A DNA stretch of 64,000 nt from Veillonella infantium (GTDB taxonomy: Bacteria; Bacillota; Negativicutes; Veillonellales; Veillonellaceae): positions 1-64,000 of the forward strand of contig NZ_PPDD01000014.1 of NCBI RefSeq assembly GCF_002959895.1. Reading direction: 5' to 3'. Position 1 is the stretch's first letter; each line of letters starts with the position of its first letter. This document shows, piece by piece, positions 8,401 through 16,677 of the stretch. The position numbers and the translations under genes were made by a program. A model generated the notes under the pieces. It saw only the letters and a list, made by a program, of their open reading frames with translations, was not told the DNA's origin and searched no databases.

Positions 8401-9041
8401 AATCAGTTGCCATCGTTGGGGCTAGTGGCTCTGGTAAGACTACATTATTCAATATGCTTGAGCGTTTATATGATTATGGTGGTTCCATCTATGTAGGTGA
8501 CGTAGAATTAAAGGATATTTCTATCGATACATGGCGTAATGCGTTAGGCACTATTACGCAAGATACATATATCTTCCATGCATCCTTTGAGGATAATATT
8601 CGACTAGCAAGGCCGGATGCTTCAGCTACTGATTTAGAGCGTGCTATCGACCGTGCTTCCTTGCGCTCTGTAGTGGATAGATTGCTGGTTGGTCTTAATA
8701 CGATTGTTGGTAGTGGTGGTCATGGCTTAAGTGGTGGTGAACGCCAAAGGGTTGCATTAGCTCGATTATTCTTGCGAAATCCACAAATCGTTTTATTGGA
8801 TGAACCATTGGAAGGTTTAGATCAAGTAACGAGAAAGGCTTTACATCGTGATTTGATGGAATATGTAAAGGATAAAACATGCTTATACATTACCCATCAG
8901 TTAGAAGGATTAGAGCAAATGGACCGTATCTTATTTATGGATAAAGGTCAAATTATAGAAGATGGAACTTATGAAGAGTTAATTGCGCTTCGTGGTCATT
9001 TCTACGAATATTGCTACCTATCTATGGCAAGTATTCAATAA
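5457..9041 (+). CDS. cydDC: Fused thiol reductant ABC exporter CydD-CydC (single chain)
   Basis: One 1194-residue chain holds two complete ABC exporter halves. The first half resembles CydD: membrane domain about 1-320, Walker A GESGAGKS at 365-372, signature LSGGERQ at 468-474, and LDEVTAHLD where DEP is usual. A linker at about 590-620 leads to the second half, which has the CydC hallmark FGVSRAVCRYFER in its membrane domain, Walker A GASGSGKT at 988-995 and LSGGERQ at 1091-1097. CydDC exports cysteine/glutathione-type thiols or binds haem to allow cytochrome bd assembly. The frame is unbroken, so this is a genuine fusion of normally separate subunits. Confidence 0.93.
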   Translation: MIQRTAFKALLEHKGQLLLLGLTCLVESLSIVGQAWFFGTLINNFIFSENTLHDERYSIIYLGIAIIVRLLAHYIQESVANRLGSAVKATFRERALEHMFKLGVQHKERHGDVIHMLTDGLEQVDAYVARYIPQILYAIMIPLIMGIAIVDTLPIIGIILIITVPLIPFFMILIGKQADRLNKEQWERMSFLSGHFLDVLQGITTLKLFGRAKDQIKVIGRLSEEFKDSTLRVLRVAFLSALVLELVSTISTALIAVYLGLTLLDGEIPFFSAFFILLLAPEFYTPFRQLGAAFHTGMAGKTSILKYEEFMNRQPSLPVGGKSKLQGPIQDIEIKDLTFTYEDSENGVQHISLEAKRNSPIMLVGESGAGKSTIAHIIGGFLTAPKGAVVIDGLDVCDIDVEWWRHQITYVSQHPHIMKGTLRDVLSFGMNVSDEEIIAACKEVQLLDVINRQQEGLDTVIGEGGLGLSGGERQRVALARAFLRKGQVLILDEVTAHLDVKTESIISSAIQRLMENKIVIIIGHRLQTMHWASTLYVLKQGRIIQQGSYEELIAVDGYFKDLVISGLGEFSSTIEEQLQTGKSFDIQDRDDLDHSIPVDKKGAYVRGNDTHTSEVSTANMGLQGWRLLFSVLSPAKWSLVLALIFTFLTVFMNVGLLTVSAWLLASAALQPGLTYLSLAIVGVRFFGVSRAVCRYFERYTSHRMAFQGLYGLRVWFYAHLEPLAPAILKRFGAGDMLGRIMGDIEVLQFFYLRTLIPPVAAIALTVLVAYGVSTIDSTLVTPIVLAALLLGLILPLVVYAHNKQSLKAIGPQQGEYKSLLSDTMDSLEDVISYGNEDLVYHRIQHMMHTVDANKGVIERGMNLGNTLFLGGVQITVVIVAILAANALTGAWASVMVAVAAIGTQAWFEALQPMIAAVHHGAESKVATSRLMALANEPMPVVDPKAPKPFNANRDITFTDVSFGYNQDRCIYEHLRLGIKQGQSVAIVGASGSGKTTLFNMLERLYDYGGSIYVGDVELKDISIDTWRNALGTITQDTYIFHASFEDNIRLARPDASATDLERAIDRASLRSVVDRLLVGLNTIVGSGGHGLSGGERQRVALARLFLRNPQIVLLDEPLEGLDQVTRKALHRDLMEYVKDKTCLYITHQLEGLEQMDRILFMDKGQIIEDGTYEELIALRGHFYEYCYLSMASIQ

Positions 9042-9112
9042 AAATAAATATCAGTTAAATTATCTATTATAGCTATTAACTTATAATAGGCTAAATATTA
9101 AACTACAGTAAT

Positions 9113-9146
9113 AAAGCCCCTTTTACTATGTAAAAGGGACTTTATG
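9113..9146 (+). terminator. Probable terminator after cydDC
   Basis: A 14-base stem with one mismatch (9113-9126 with 9130-9143) and a TAT loop ends in TTTAT. It lies about 70 bases after the cydDC stop. The T-run is short. Confidence 0.6.
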
Positions 9147-9183
9147 TATGCCTATATTTAATAGTATATGTAGTAGTCTTTTA

Positions 9184-9212
9184 TCGATAAATCATGCAAT
9201 ATATGGTATAAT
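9184..9212 (+). promoter_or_regulatory. Putative promoter of the 9254 gene
   Basis: TCGATA at 9184-9189 and TATAAT at 9207-9212 are 17 bases apart, and TGG directly before the -10 makes an extended -10. It lies 41 bases before the start codon. Confidence 0.55.
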
Positions 9213-9253
9213 TTGTATGTCAAAAGCTATTTTTTGTTGCCCTTGGAGGGGTT

Positions 9254-10426
9254 ATGACTAAGATCTTCACCAAAATACGAGCGTTGGTGGATGAAGCATT
9301 ATCTGATCGTGATACAGCGGTGGATAAGGTGCCTACTATAGAAAAAGCACCTGTAGAACAAGATTTATTCGACCACCGTTTACTATATATAGAAGAAGAT
9401 ACAGTCAATCGTATGTTGCGGGCTGCTCTTCGCAATCATTGGTTATTTTACGCTGTAACATTTGAATTTGAACCAAATAACCAAATATTCCTATCCATTA
9501 TTACGAAATGGGGGAATGTGATCAATGTGGAATTCACCTTAGAGGATTTATGGTTTGATGATTATTCATCATCCTTTGCGATTCGTCTCGATACAAATAA
9601 TATAGATACAGGTGGGTTTATTTTAAACTCTATCCTACACTTACTAGGTAACTGGTGCCTCAGTCTCTTTGGTATATTCTTCAATCCTATTGCGCTAGGT
9701 GAGAAGGGGTCTACTATGCGTTTTGAGAAAAAGGGGATTATCCAGTTTGATTTATTACCAAATACTCAAGTAAAGAAATTCATACCTTTACCAGAGCGAC
9801 ATATCGGCAGTAATGGCCCTGTGTTGTTGGGGAACCCTCGTACTAGTCAATCCGTTTTACAGTTAGATTACTATGCGTTTCACGATCCAGTAGACACATT
9901 TACTGTACCAGATGTACCAACCCGTACTAGCTGGCTTCGCTCTATTGATATTGCGGCAGTTCTCTTATTGCCAATCGGCGTGTGGATTACCTTTATTATC
10001 TTGCATCACTACTTACCTACAGAAACGTTAGAGTTCTCATTCTCTACATATTTCTTGATTTCTTTAGGGATTTTTATCATTTCCTTCTTGGTTATGAATA
10101 TTCCTAGATATCTGTATATGTACTTTGATTCTCGGAAACAGTGGCAAAGTGCCTTTGTACATAATAATATTAAGATTCAAATGCGCAAATTACATCGTCG
10201 TATTTTCATGCAGCAAGCTACACTCACATCTGATTGTGACGAATGTACTGCTAATGAAAGCCAAGAGCGCATTAAGCATTTGTTATTGCAAATTCGGGAT
10301 AAGCGGTTCCTTGCAAATCGACTCAAAATTGCTGATGATGATAGAATGCGCAAGCAGAAGGTTAAGTTTATTATCGCCTATATTGGTTGTACATTAATTG
10401 AATTGATGCTGCTCATGAATTACTAG
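9254..10426 (+). CDS. Membrane protein of unknown function
   Basis: I do not recognise this 390-residue protein. The N-terminal 110 residues are soluble-looking. A hydrophobic stretch lies near 118-146, clear membrane segments near 231-253 and 264-288, and a last one at the very C-terminus (about 372-390). Between the last two is a basic, charged segment with the pair CDEC near residue 330. GGAGG precedes the ATG by 8 bases. The gene stands alone between terminators and has its own promoter. It is a real gene by its coding length and ribosome site, but no function can be given. Confidence 0.75.
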   Translation: MTKIFTKIRALVDEALSDRDTAVDKVPTIEKAPVEQDLFDHRLLYIEEDTVNRMLRAALRNHWLFYAVTFEFEPNNQIFLSIITKWGNVINVEFTLEDLWFDDYSSSFAIRLDTNNIDTGGFILNSILHLLGNWCLSLFGIFFNPIALGEKGSTMRFEKKGIIQFDLLPNTQVKKFIPLPERHIGSNGPVLLGNPRTSQSVLQLDYYAFHDPVDTFTVPDVPTRTSWLRSIDIAAVLLLPIGVWITFIILHHYLPTETLEFSFSTYFLISLGIFIISFLVMNIPRYLYMYFDSRKQWQSAFVHNNIKIQMRKLHRRIFMQQATLTSDCDECTANESQERIKHLLLQIRDKRFLANRLKIADDDRMRKQKVKFIIAYIGCTLIELMLLMNY

Positions 10427-10467
10427 GCATTGATTATTAAATAACAGCATATGTTATGGTATAAATA

Positions 10468-10502
10468 AAAAACGTATCTCTTAATAGAGATACGTTTTTT
10501 AT
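10468..10502. terminator. Bidirectional terminator between convergent genes
   Basis: A perfect 13-bp stem (10468-10480 with 10487-10499) has an A-run on one side and a T-run on the other. It serves both the plus-strand gene ending at 10426 and the minus-strand gene ending at 10520. Confidence 0.92.
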
Positions 10503-10519
10503 TATGTTTGTTTTATGTT

Positions 10520-11104
10520 TTACCGTTTTTTACGACGTTTTCGAACGGTTTTTCTAATTTCTCGTTCTGATTCAGATCCTGGTTGTTGCATTGACTCGTA
10601 AGTTGGTCGATTGACAGGCATAAAAGGAGGATTTCCGTATTGGTTTGGTTCCGGTTGTCCCGGCAATACCCAGAAGAGGAAACCGATGAGCCATACGAAA
10701 AGCTCCAGTAAGTAATTGAATGGAGATACAGCAGAGTAAGTATTGATGAAAATAATAATTACTGACCAGAGAATCCCGGCCCATGCATTAAAGCCGATAT
10801 CGTGAATACGACGGCCAAATAAGATGCAGGACAATGGGAAGAGTGTTGCTAATAAAATCCATATGATGACCCGTGTAAACCAATAAGCTGGTAAGGATAC
10901 GACAAAGTCTAAGAATAGATCATCGATGTAATGAACGATGTGGAATAAAATCATTAGTACGATAAAACATATGATAAATTGAAGTCGATTTAATCGTCCC
11001 GTTAGATTAAAAATCGATAGGCCCATACGTCGACCTTGGAATGCGATGAGCAAACCTACAGTACATATGAGCAGTGTTCGTAATACAACATAGAGTAAAT
11101 CCAT
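10520..11104 (-). CDS. DUF805 family inner-membrane protein
   Basis: A 194-residue protein with about four membrane segments. Three DUF805 signatures are visible: GRLNRLQF at 36-43, the RRIHDIG motif near residue 97, and PGQPEPNQYG after the last membrane segment. The C-terminal tail is very basic (KTVRKRRKKR). The role of the family is not established. GGGGA precedes the ATG. It starts 21 bases after the pyridoxamine-kinase-like gene and is probably co-transcribed with it. Confidence 0.82.
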   Translation of the reverse strand: MDLLYVVLRTLLICTVGLLIAFQGRRMGLSIFNLTGRLNRLQFIICFIVLMILFHIVHYIDDLFLDFVVSLPAYWFTRVIIWILLATLFPLSCILFGRRIHDIGFNAWAGILWSVIIIFINTYSAVSPFNYLLELFVWLIGFLFWVLPGQPEPNQYGNPPFMPVNRPTYESMQQPGSESEREIRKTVRKRRKKR

Positions 11105-11125
11105 AAGTTCCCCTTTATTTATAGC

Positions 11126-11959
11126 TTATAGTTGAGTTAATTCTGGCAAGACTAGCTCAAATGCTACACCTTGTTTCATAGATTTTACAGTATCTACTGT
11201 GGCTTGAATCGCCTTGGTAGTAAAATTCATTGCTAACTCTGCCGCATCATAAGGTGAATATCCCCTCATTACTGCACCGGATAATACAGCAGTAAAGATA
11301 TCCCCAGTTCCTGTAGCTTTCACAGGGATAAGAGGAATATCATAAGTTTTTAAATAATCAGTTGGCCCATCATAGACAGCGATAACCGCATGCGTTTCCG
11401 ATGGTACGCTGGTCATGATAACCATGTCAGGCCCCATTTGGTACAGCCTTTTGCAACGATCACGCAATTCATCATCGCTAATAGGATCTGTAGAAAATGG
11501 AATATCTAATAAGAAACAAGCCTCCGTGTAATTAGGCTTTACAATATGAGCCTTGGAAACAAGTTGGCGCATAGCTACTACCATATCAGGTGTATAAATA
11601 GAATAGAGGCGACCATCATCCGCCATAGCTGGATCGACGATAATCATTTGTCCCTTATTACCGAAACGATCGATGGCTTCTTCCACGAGATGAATTTGTT
11701 CTGGTGATGCCAAGAAACCACTTACAATAGCGTGAAAGTCGATTTCGTTTTTATCCCAGCAGTCCATAAAATCTCTCATATGTGCCGATAAATCTACAAA
11801 CTCGTAGTGTGGATATTCTAAGTGATTACTCAATACAGCTGTTGCCAATGGAACCGCTTGGCAACGCATAGCGCTGATGATTGGAATCATAACGGTTAGG
11901 GCACAACGGCCGATGGAGCTCATGTCTTGAATTGTTAAGACTCTAGGTACTTCTGTCAT
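11126..11959 (-). CDS. Pyridoxamine/pyridoxal kinase family protein (PfkB-like)
   Basis: A 277-residue ribokinase-fold enzyme expected to phosphorylate B6 vitamers with ATP. Family features are the N-terminal block IQDMSSIGRCALT, the vitamer-proximal IVKPNYTEA, and GTGDIFTAVLSG, which contains the catalytic Asp of the GTGD motif. The start was set at the ATG placed 5 bases after GGAGG; the longer frame would begin at a TTG inside that ribosome site. A hydroxymethylpyrimidine-type kinase is the main alternative. It leads a two-gene minus-strand unit. Confidence 0.85.
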   Translation of the reverse strand: MTEVPRVLTIQDMSSIGRCALTVMIPIISAMRCQAVPLATAVLSNHLEYPHYEFVDLSAHMRDFMDCWDKNEIDFHAIVSGFLASPEQIHLVEEAIDRFGNKGQMIIVDPAMADDGRLYSIYTPDMVVAMRQLVSKAHIVKPNYTEACFLLDIPFSTDPISDDELRDRCKRLYQMGPDMVIMTSVPSETHAVIAVYDGPTDYLKTYDIPLIPVKATGTGDIFTAVLSGAVMRGYSPYDAAELAMNFTTKAIQATVDTVKSMKQGVAFELVLPELTQL

Positions 11960-11986
11960 AGACACCTCCAAAATACTATATATTTT

Positions 11987-12015
11987 ATTGTACGTTATGT
12001 AGGGCGTTCTGTAAA
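11987..12015 (-). promoter_or_regulatory. Promoter of the pyridoxamine-kinase-like gene
   Basis: Read on the minus strand, TTTACA (12010-12015) and TACAAT (11987-11992) are separated by exactly 17 bases. The start codon follows 27 bases downstream. Confidence 0.7.
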
Positions 12016-12031
12016 TGTAATGATGTTATTC

Positions 12032-12060
12032 ATGAAATTAACTTCATAATGTAGTATAAT
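12032..12060 (+). promoter_or_regulatory. Promoter of the opp operon
   Basis: A perfect TATAAT at 12055-12060 is preceded at 17 bases by a weak -35 (ATGAAA, 12032-12037). oppB starts 34 bases later. It faces away from the minus-strand promoter at 11987-12015. Confidence 0.6.
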
Positions 12061-12094
12061 AAAACAGATAGACTTTTTATGGAGGATAGTGACA

Positions 12095-13027
12095 ATGACA
12101 AGGTATGTATTTCGACGTCTAGGTGGCGCAATCATAATCTTATGGGTCATCATTACCGTAACGTTTGCATTAATGCATGCAATACCGGGGGGACCTTTTA
12201 CGACTGAAAAGAAATTACCACCTCAGGTGAAAGCAAGTATTGAAGCAAAGTATCATCTTGATGATCCTGTATGGAAACAGTATGGTGATTATTTAGGTGG
12301 TGTTATTACCGGCGATTTGGGACCATCATATAAGTATGAAGGTCGTAGTGTGAACGATATTATCAGTGATGCATTCCCAATTTCTGCGCAGCTCGGTTTA
12401 TTATCATTAATGGTGGCTGTAGTAGGTGGTATTGCAGCGGGTGCTATTAGTGCTATGCGCCCTAATGGTATCGTTGATTATGCGGTTACCGTATTATCTA
12501 CCATTGGTATTTCTGTGCCTACATTTATTATAGGTGCCGTTCTTGTATATGTGGTGGGCTTTGAACTGGGATGGTTCCCAGTGGCCTTATGGCGTGGTCC
12601 ATCTTATATGGTTCTACCAGTGTTGACGTTAGCAGCACAACCTATGGCATTCATTGCACGCTTAACGCGCAGTGGCTTGCTAGATGTGTACCAACAAGAA
12701 TATATCCGTACAGCTCGCGCCAAAGGTTTGGGTTCTTGGACTATTTTGACTCGTCATGCATTAGGCAATGCTATTTTGCCAGTTATTACGTACTTGGGAC
12801 CATTGGCTGCTAGCCTTTTGACAGGTAGCTTTATCGTAGAAACAATCTTTGCTATTCCGGGCCTTGGACAGTATTTTGTAACGTCCATTTACAACCGCGA
12901 CTATACGGTTATCCTTGGCATTACGATTTTCTATAGTGCTCTTGTAGTATTTCTTAATATTTTGGTGGATATGATTTATCCGTTAATTGATCCACGTGTT
13001 ACGACAGAGGAGGGGACAGATGAATAA
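12095..13027 (+). CDS. oppB: Oligopeptide ABC transporter permease
   Basis: A 310-residue inner-membrane permease of the OppB/DppB type with six membrane segments. The N-terminus RYVFRRLGGAII and the cytoplasmic EYIRTARAKGLG loop that contacts the ATPase are characteristic. The ATG 9 bases after GGAGG was preferred to a GTG two codons upstream. It overlaps oppC by 8 bases. First gene of the six-gene oppB-oppA unit. Confidence 0.95.
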   Translation: MTRYVFRRLGGAIIILWVIITVTFALMHAIPGGPFTTEKKLPPQVKASIEAKYHLDDPVWKQYGDYLGGVITGDLGPSYKYEGRSVNDIISDAFPISAQLGLLSLMVAVVGGIAAGAISAMRPNGIVDYAVTVLSTIGISVPTFIIGAVLVYVVGFELGWFPVALWRGPSYMVLPVLTLAAQPMAFIARLTRSGLLDVYQQEYIRTARAKGLGSWTILTRHALGNAILPVITYLGPLAASLLTGSFIVETIFAIPGLGQYFVTSIYNRDYTVILGITIFYSALVVFLNILVDMIYPLIDPRVTTEEGTDE

Positions 13028-13919
13028 GGAAGATTTTTTACCTATTGAACGAACTCCTCAAGAAGAAATTACAAGCTTTATAAAACGTCCTAGTAAATGG
13101 GCGAGATTTAAGGTGAATCGCTTAGCTGTAGTAGGTGCAACCATCATTTTGGTTATGATTGTGTTGGCTATTTTAGGCCCCCTTATTTCTCCGTATACTT
13201 ATGCGGATCAATCCCTAATCGATGCGAACCAAAGTCCGAGCTTTAGTCATTGGTTTGGCACAGATACATTGGGCCGCGATATTTATACGCGCGTTATGTA
13301 CGGCGCTCGCATTTCCTTAACTATCGGTTTTGTAGCGGCTTTCATCAATCTTGTTATTGGTGTTACCTATGGCGGTATTGCAGGTTACCTTGGTGGCAAG
13401 GTTGACCGCATCATGATGGGCATCGTGGATGTTTTGTACGGTATTCCACTTTTACTTTACGTAATTTTGTTGATGGTTGTACTTGGCCCTGGTTTAACGT
13501 CTATTTTCGTAGCATTGGGCATTGCGTACTGGCTCAATATGGCCCGTATCGTACGTAGCCAAATTTTGAAAGTTAAAAATGAAGAATACATCATTGCTGC
13601 TGAAGCGATGGGTATTCCCAAATATCGCATTTTATTGCGTCATATTTTGCCAAACTGCGTGGGACCAATCATCATTACATTGACATTGGCCATCCCAGAG
13701 GCTATTTTTACAGAAGCATTCCTTAGTTTCATCGGTTTAGGTGTTAATGCACCTATGGCGAGCTGGGGTGTACTCGCTTCTGAAGGGATTAGTAGCATGC
13801 GCTCTTATCCATTCCAATTGATTTTCCCTGCTGTTGCCATTAGCGTTACCATGCTTGGTTTCGCATTCCTTGGCGATGGCTTACGTAATGTGTTAGACCC
13901 TAAGGAAGGAGATAGATAA
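13020..13919 (+). CDS. oppC: Oligopeptide ABC transporter permease
   Basis: The 299-residue second permease subunit. It has the OppC N-terminal region before the first membrane segment, the extracytoplasmic block HWFGTDTLGRDIYTR and the EYIIAAEAMGIPKYRI coupling loop. The start is the ATG overlapping the oppB stop, with GGAGGGG just upstream. The stop shares one base with the oppD start (TAATG), showing tight translational coupling. Confidence 0.95.
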   Translation: MNKEDFLPIERTPQEEITSFIKRPSKWARFKVNRLAVVGATIILVMIVLAILGPLISPYTYADQSLIDANQSPSFSHWFGTDTLGRDIYTRVMYGARISLTIGFVAAFINLVIGVTYGGIAGYLGGKVDRIMMGIVDVLYGIPLLLYVILLMVVLGPGLTSIFVALGIAYWLNMARIVRSQILKVKNEEYIIAAEAMGIPKYRILLRHILPNCVGPIIITLTLAIPEAIFTEAFLSFIGLGVNAPMASWGVLASEGISSMRSYPFQLIFPAVAISVTMLGFAFLGDGLRNVLDPKEGDR

Positions 13920-14899
13920 TGAATAACGCAATTGTTGATGTGCGCAATGTGTCCATTACGATCGATACCTTCCAAGGCCCTTTACGGGTTATTCGCAATC
14001 AAGATATCTCCTTACAGCCAGGTGAGATTTTAGGTATTGTTGGTGAATCAGGCTGTGGTAAATCTGTACTAGTTAATTCCTTAATGGGATTGCTACCATA
14101 TGGTAAAACAAAAATTAAAGCCGATACATTTATGATAGATGGCAATGATTGCCTTGAATTTACTGAAGATGACTGGAATGAACTCCGCGGTACTACTGTT
14201 GCCATGGTATTCCAAGACCCTATGACATCTTTGAATCCAATCATGACGATTGGGGAACAAATGTATGAGGTTATCCATCGTACCAATGCGTATGGTGACG
14301 ATTATGATGAACGAGCGATTGCCATCGACTTATTAAAGAAGATGGGCCTTTCAACACCGGAAAGACGATTATCTCAATATCCTCATGAGTTGAGCGGTGG
14401 TATGCGCCAACGCGTATGTATCGCCATGGCTGTCGCTGGTCGTCCAAAGGTTTTGATTTGTGATGAACCGACAACGGCTCTAGATATTACAACAGAGGCT
14501 CAAATCTTGCGCCTTATGCAAACTTTAGCTGTAGAAGCTGGTATTGGCATTATCTTTATTTCTCATAACCTCCGCGTTATTGCTCAAATCTGCGATCGTG
14601 TTATGGTTATGTATGCTGGCAAATGTGTTGAATCTGCTACGGTAGAAGGTATCTTTAATGAACCTCGTCATCCGTATACATTGGGCTTGTTACTCGCTTT
14701 ACCACAAGGTAAATGGCATGGTGAATTAAAAGCCGTTGAAGGTCAACCGCCAGATCTGTTTGATTTACCACGAGGGTGTGCATTTAATCCACGGTGTAAG
14801 TGGGCTATGCGTATCTGTGGTAATCGTATTCCTATGGTTACAAATGTTGGTGAAAATCATCAATTTACATGTTGGTTAGCTAAGTTGGAGGGACTTTAA
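13919..14899 (+). CDS. oppD: Oligopeptide ABC transporter ATPase
   Basis: A 326-residue ATPase of the OppD/DppD type. Walker A is GESGCGKS, the signature is LSGGMRQR and Walker B reads [10 protein letters not shown]. The C-terminal oligopeptide-transporter extension carries the Cys-rich segment [14 protein letters not shown], which in relatives binds an iron-sulfur cluster. Start and stop both overlap the neighbours by one base. Confidence 0.95.
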   Translation: MNNAIVDVRNVSITIDTFQGPLRVIRNQDISLQPGEILGIVGESGCGKSVLVNSLMGLLPYGKTKIKADTFMIDGNDCLEFTEDDWNELRGTTVAMVFQDPMTSLNPIMTIGEQMYEVIHRTNAYGDDYDERAIAIDLLKKMGLSTPERRLSQYPHELSGGMRQRVCIAMAVAGRPKVLICDEPTTALDITTEAQILRLMQTLAVEAGIGIIFISHNLRVIAQICDRVMVMYAGKCVESATVEGIFNEPRHPYTLGLLLALPQGKWHGELKAVEGQPPDLFDLPRGCAFNPRCKWAMRICGNRIPMVTNVGENHQFTCWLAKLEGL

Positions 14900-15846
14900 T
14901 GAGTTACGTATGGGAAACTGACAACCTCGTTAAAGAGTTCACTCTGTCAGGTGGTTTATTTAAGCCAAAACACACGGTACACGCTGTACAAGGCGTGAGT
15001 CTATATCAATCACCAGGGGAAACCCTCGGTATCGTAGGTGAGTCAGGTTGTGGTAAATCCACATTTGGCTACACGTTGATGGGCTTACATCAAGCTACAT
15101 CAGGTTCTATTTATATGAATGGGCGCCAAATTGATCCCTACGTGGATCGTAAAGCTGTTCATCCTGTGATGCAAATGGTATTCCAAAACCCTTATGCATC
15201 TCTTAATCCACGTCTTACGGTTAATGCGATTCTAGAGGAACCATTGGAGCTAGATCCAAAATATACACCTCGCGATCGTGTTATTCGTGTAAAAGAAGTG
15301 CTTGATCAAGTTGGTTTGAACATGTCCTTTGGTGAGCGTTATGCTCATGAATTGTCAGGTGGCCAACGTCAACGTATCGGTATTGCACGGGCTCTCATTA
15401 TGCAGCCACAGTGTATCATCTGTGATGAACCGATTTCAGCACTAGATGTATCCATTCAAGTACAAATTATGACCTTGCTTGAGAGATTACAAGAACAACA
15501 TGGTATTTCGTACCTCTTTATTTCTCATGATTTAAATATGGTGCGATACATTAGTCATCGCATGGTGGTTATGTACTTAGGTGCTGTTATGGAAGAAGGT
15601 CCAGCGTTGGATTTATACGAATTCCCACAACATCCGTATACTCGTGCTTTGACCGCCTTAAACGGTCCTGTTATACCGCATGCTCCAATTGGAGCACCGC
15701 TTAAAGGGGACCCACCAAATCCACTAAATCCACCAAAAGGTTGTTTGTTTAGTGGTCGATGCCCAGAGGCAGAGGGGCGTTGCTTTACTGAACGTCCGCC
15801 TCTTCGTGATTGGGCAGATCGCCGCATCGCATGCTGGCACATATAA
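14899..15846 (+). CDS. oppF: Oligopeptide ABC transporter ATPase
   Basis: The 315-residue second ATPase of the transporter. Walker A GESGCGKS, signature LSGGQRQR and Walker B ICDEPISALD are intact, and the C-terminal Cys-containing extension (CLFSGRCPEAEGRC) is present. It is coupled to oppD by the TAATG overlap and is followed after 12 bases by the serine hydrolase gene. Confidence 0.95.
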   Translation: MSYVWETDNLVKEFTLSGGLFKPKHTVHAVQGVSLYQSPGETLGIVGESGCGKSTFGYTLMGLHQATSGSIYMNGRQIDPYVDRKAVHPVMQMVFQNPYASLNPRLTVNAILEEPLELDPKYTPRDRVIRVKEVLDQVGLNMSFGERYAHELSGGQRQRIGIARALIMQPQCIICDEPISALDVSIQVQIMTLLERLQEQHGISYLFISHDLNMVRYISHRMVVMYLGAVMEEGPALDLYEFPQHPYTRALTALNGPVIPHAPIGAPLKGDPPNPLNPPKGCLFSGRCPEAEGRCFTERPPLRDWADRRIACWHI

Positions 15847-15858
15847 TGGGAGAATAGT

Positions 15859-16677
15859 ATGGAAAAGTTACTTGTTGGCAAGTCCTTAGAACATCAACTC
15901 GATACAGTTATCAAAGAATTAGCACCAAAGGGGAACATATCCTATGTAGTGCTTCAATTTGACGACGAAGAGGAACCGACTATTATCGCTTCTAAAGGGG
16001 AAGATACGGTACACTCTAGTGCAAGTTTGATTAAGGTACTCATTATGGAGTATGTATTCCATTTAGCTCGTACAGAGCAGTTGGACCTTAATGATACAGT
16101 TCCTCTATCTAGAACACCGCGTGTTGAAGGCGGTGGTGCATTACAAGAATTGATAGCAAAGCATAGCTTTACGTATCTTGAGTTATGCCGTCTTATGATG
16201 GTTCTCAGCGATAATATTGCAACAAATTTGCTCATTACAGTTCTTGGAATGGAAAATATCAATGCTCGTGCAGAACAGCTTGGTGTAGATGAGATAGAAC
16301 TTAATCGCATGATGATGGACTTTGAAGCTCTCGCCGAAGGCCGTGATAATCGTATGACTGCTATGGCGTTAGCTCGCCTTTATAAACACATTTTTGAATG
16401 TCGCGATAGAGATGCTTATGGCCGAGAAATGTGGAATATTTTAGGTCGCCAACAATTCCGTGATATCTTGCCATTTTATTGGGGTGAAGATACCCGCTTT
16501 CACCATAAAACAGGATCCCTTGATCGTGTAGAGCACGATGGGGGCGTATTAGAAACATTTAGAGGTCATTTCTGCTTTATCCTCTTGATGAGCGATATCG
16601 ATAATGACCGAGGTAAAGAGTTAGGCGCTCGAGTAGGGCGTATCATGAAAGAATTTGTAGAGGAAGCATTGCCATGA
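15859..16677 (+). CDS. Serine hydrolase, class A beta-lactamase fold
   Basis: A 272-residue penicillin-recognising-type serine enzyme. The three active-site elements are visible: S-x-x-K at 56-59 (SLIK), SDN at 117-119 and KTG at 217-219, with Glu156 in an omega-loop-like position. No signal peptide is seen, so it is predicted to be cytoplasmic, where a true beta-lactamase would not work. Placed inside the opp operon and overlapping oppA by 4 bases, it more likely hydrolyses an imported peptide or murein fragment. Beta-lactamase activity cannot be excluded. Confidence 0.82.
   Translation: MEKLLVGKSLEHQLDTVIKELAPKGNISYVVLQFDDEEEPTIIASKGEDTVHSSASLIKVLIMEYVFHLARTEQLDLNDTVPLSRTPRVEGGGALQELIAKHSFTYLELCRLMMVLSDNIATNLLITVLGMENINARAEQLGVDEIELNRMMMDFEALAEGRDNRMTAMALARLYKHIFECRDRDAYGREMWNILGRQQFRDILPFYWGEDTRFHHKTGSLDRVEHDGGVLETFRGHFCFILLMSDIDNDRGKELGARVGRIMKEFVEEALP

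Noticed and set aside
15555..15881. Minus-strand frame of 108 codons at the end of oppF
   Set aside because: Antisense to conserved oppF sequence, with no start signals.
15859..16677. Antibiotic-resistance beta-lactamase
   Set aside because: No signal peptide is seen and the gene is embedded in a peptide transporter operon, so a resistance label is not justified by sequence alone.
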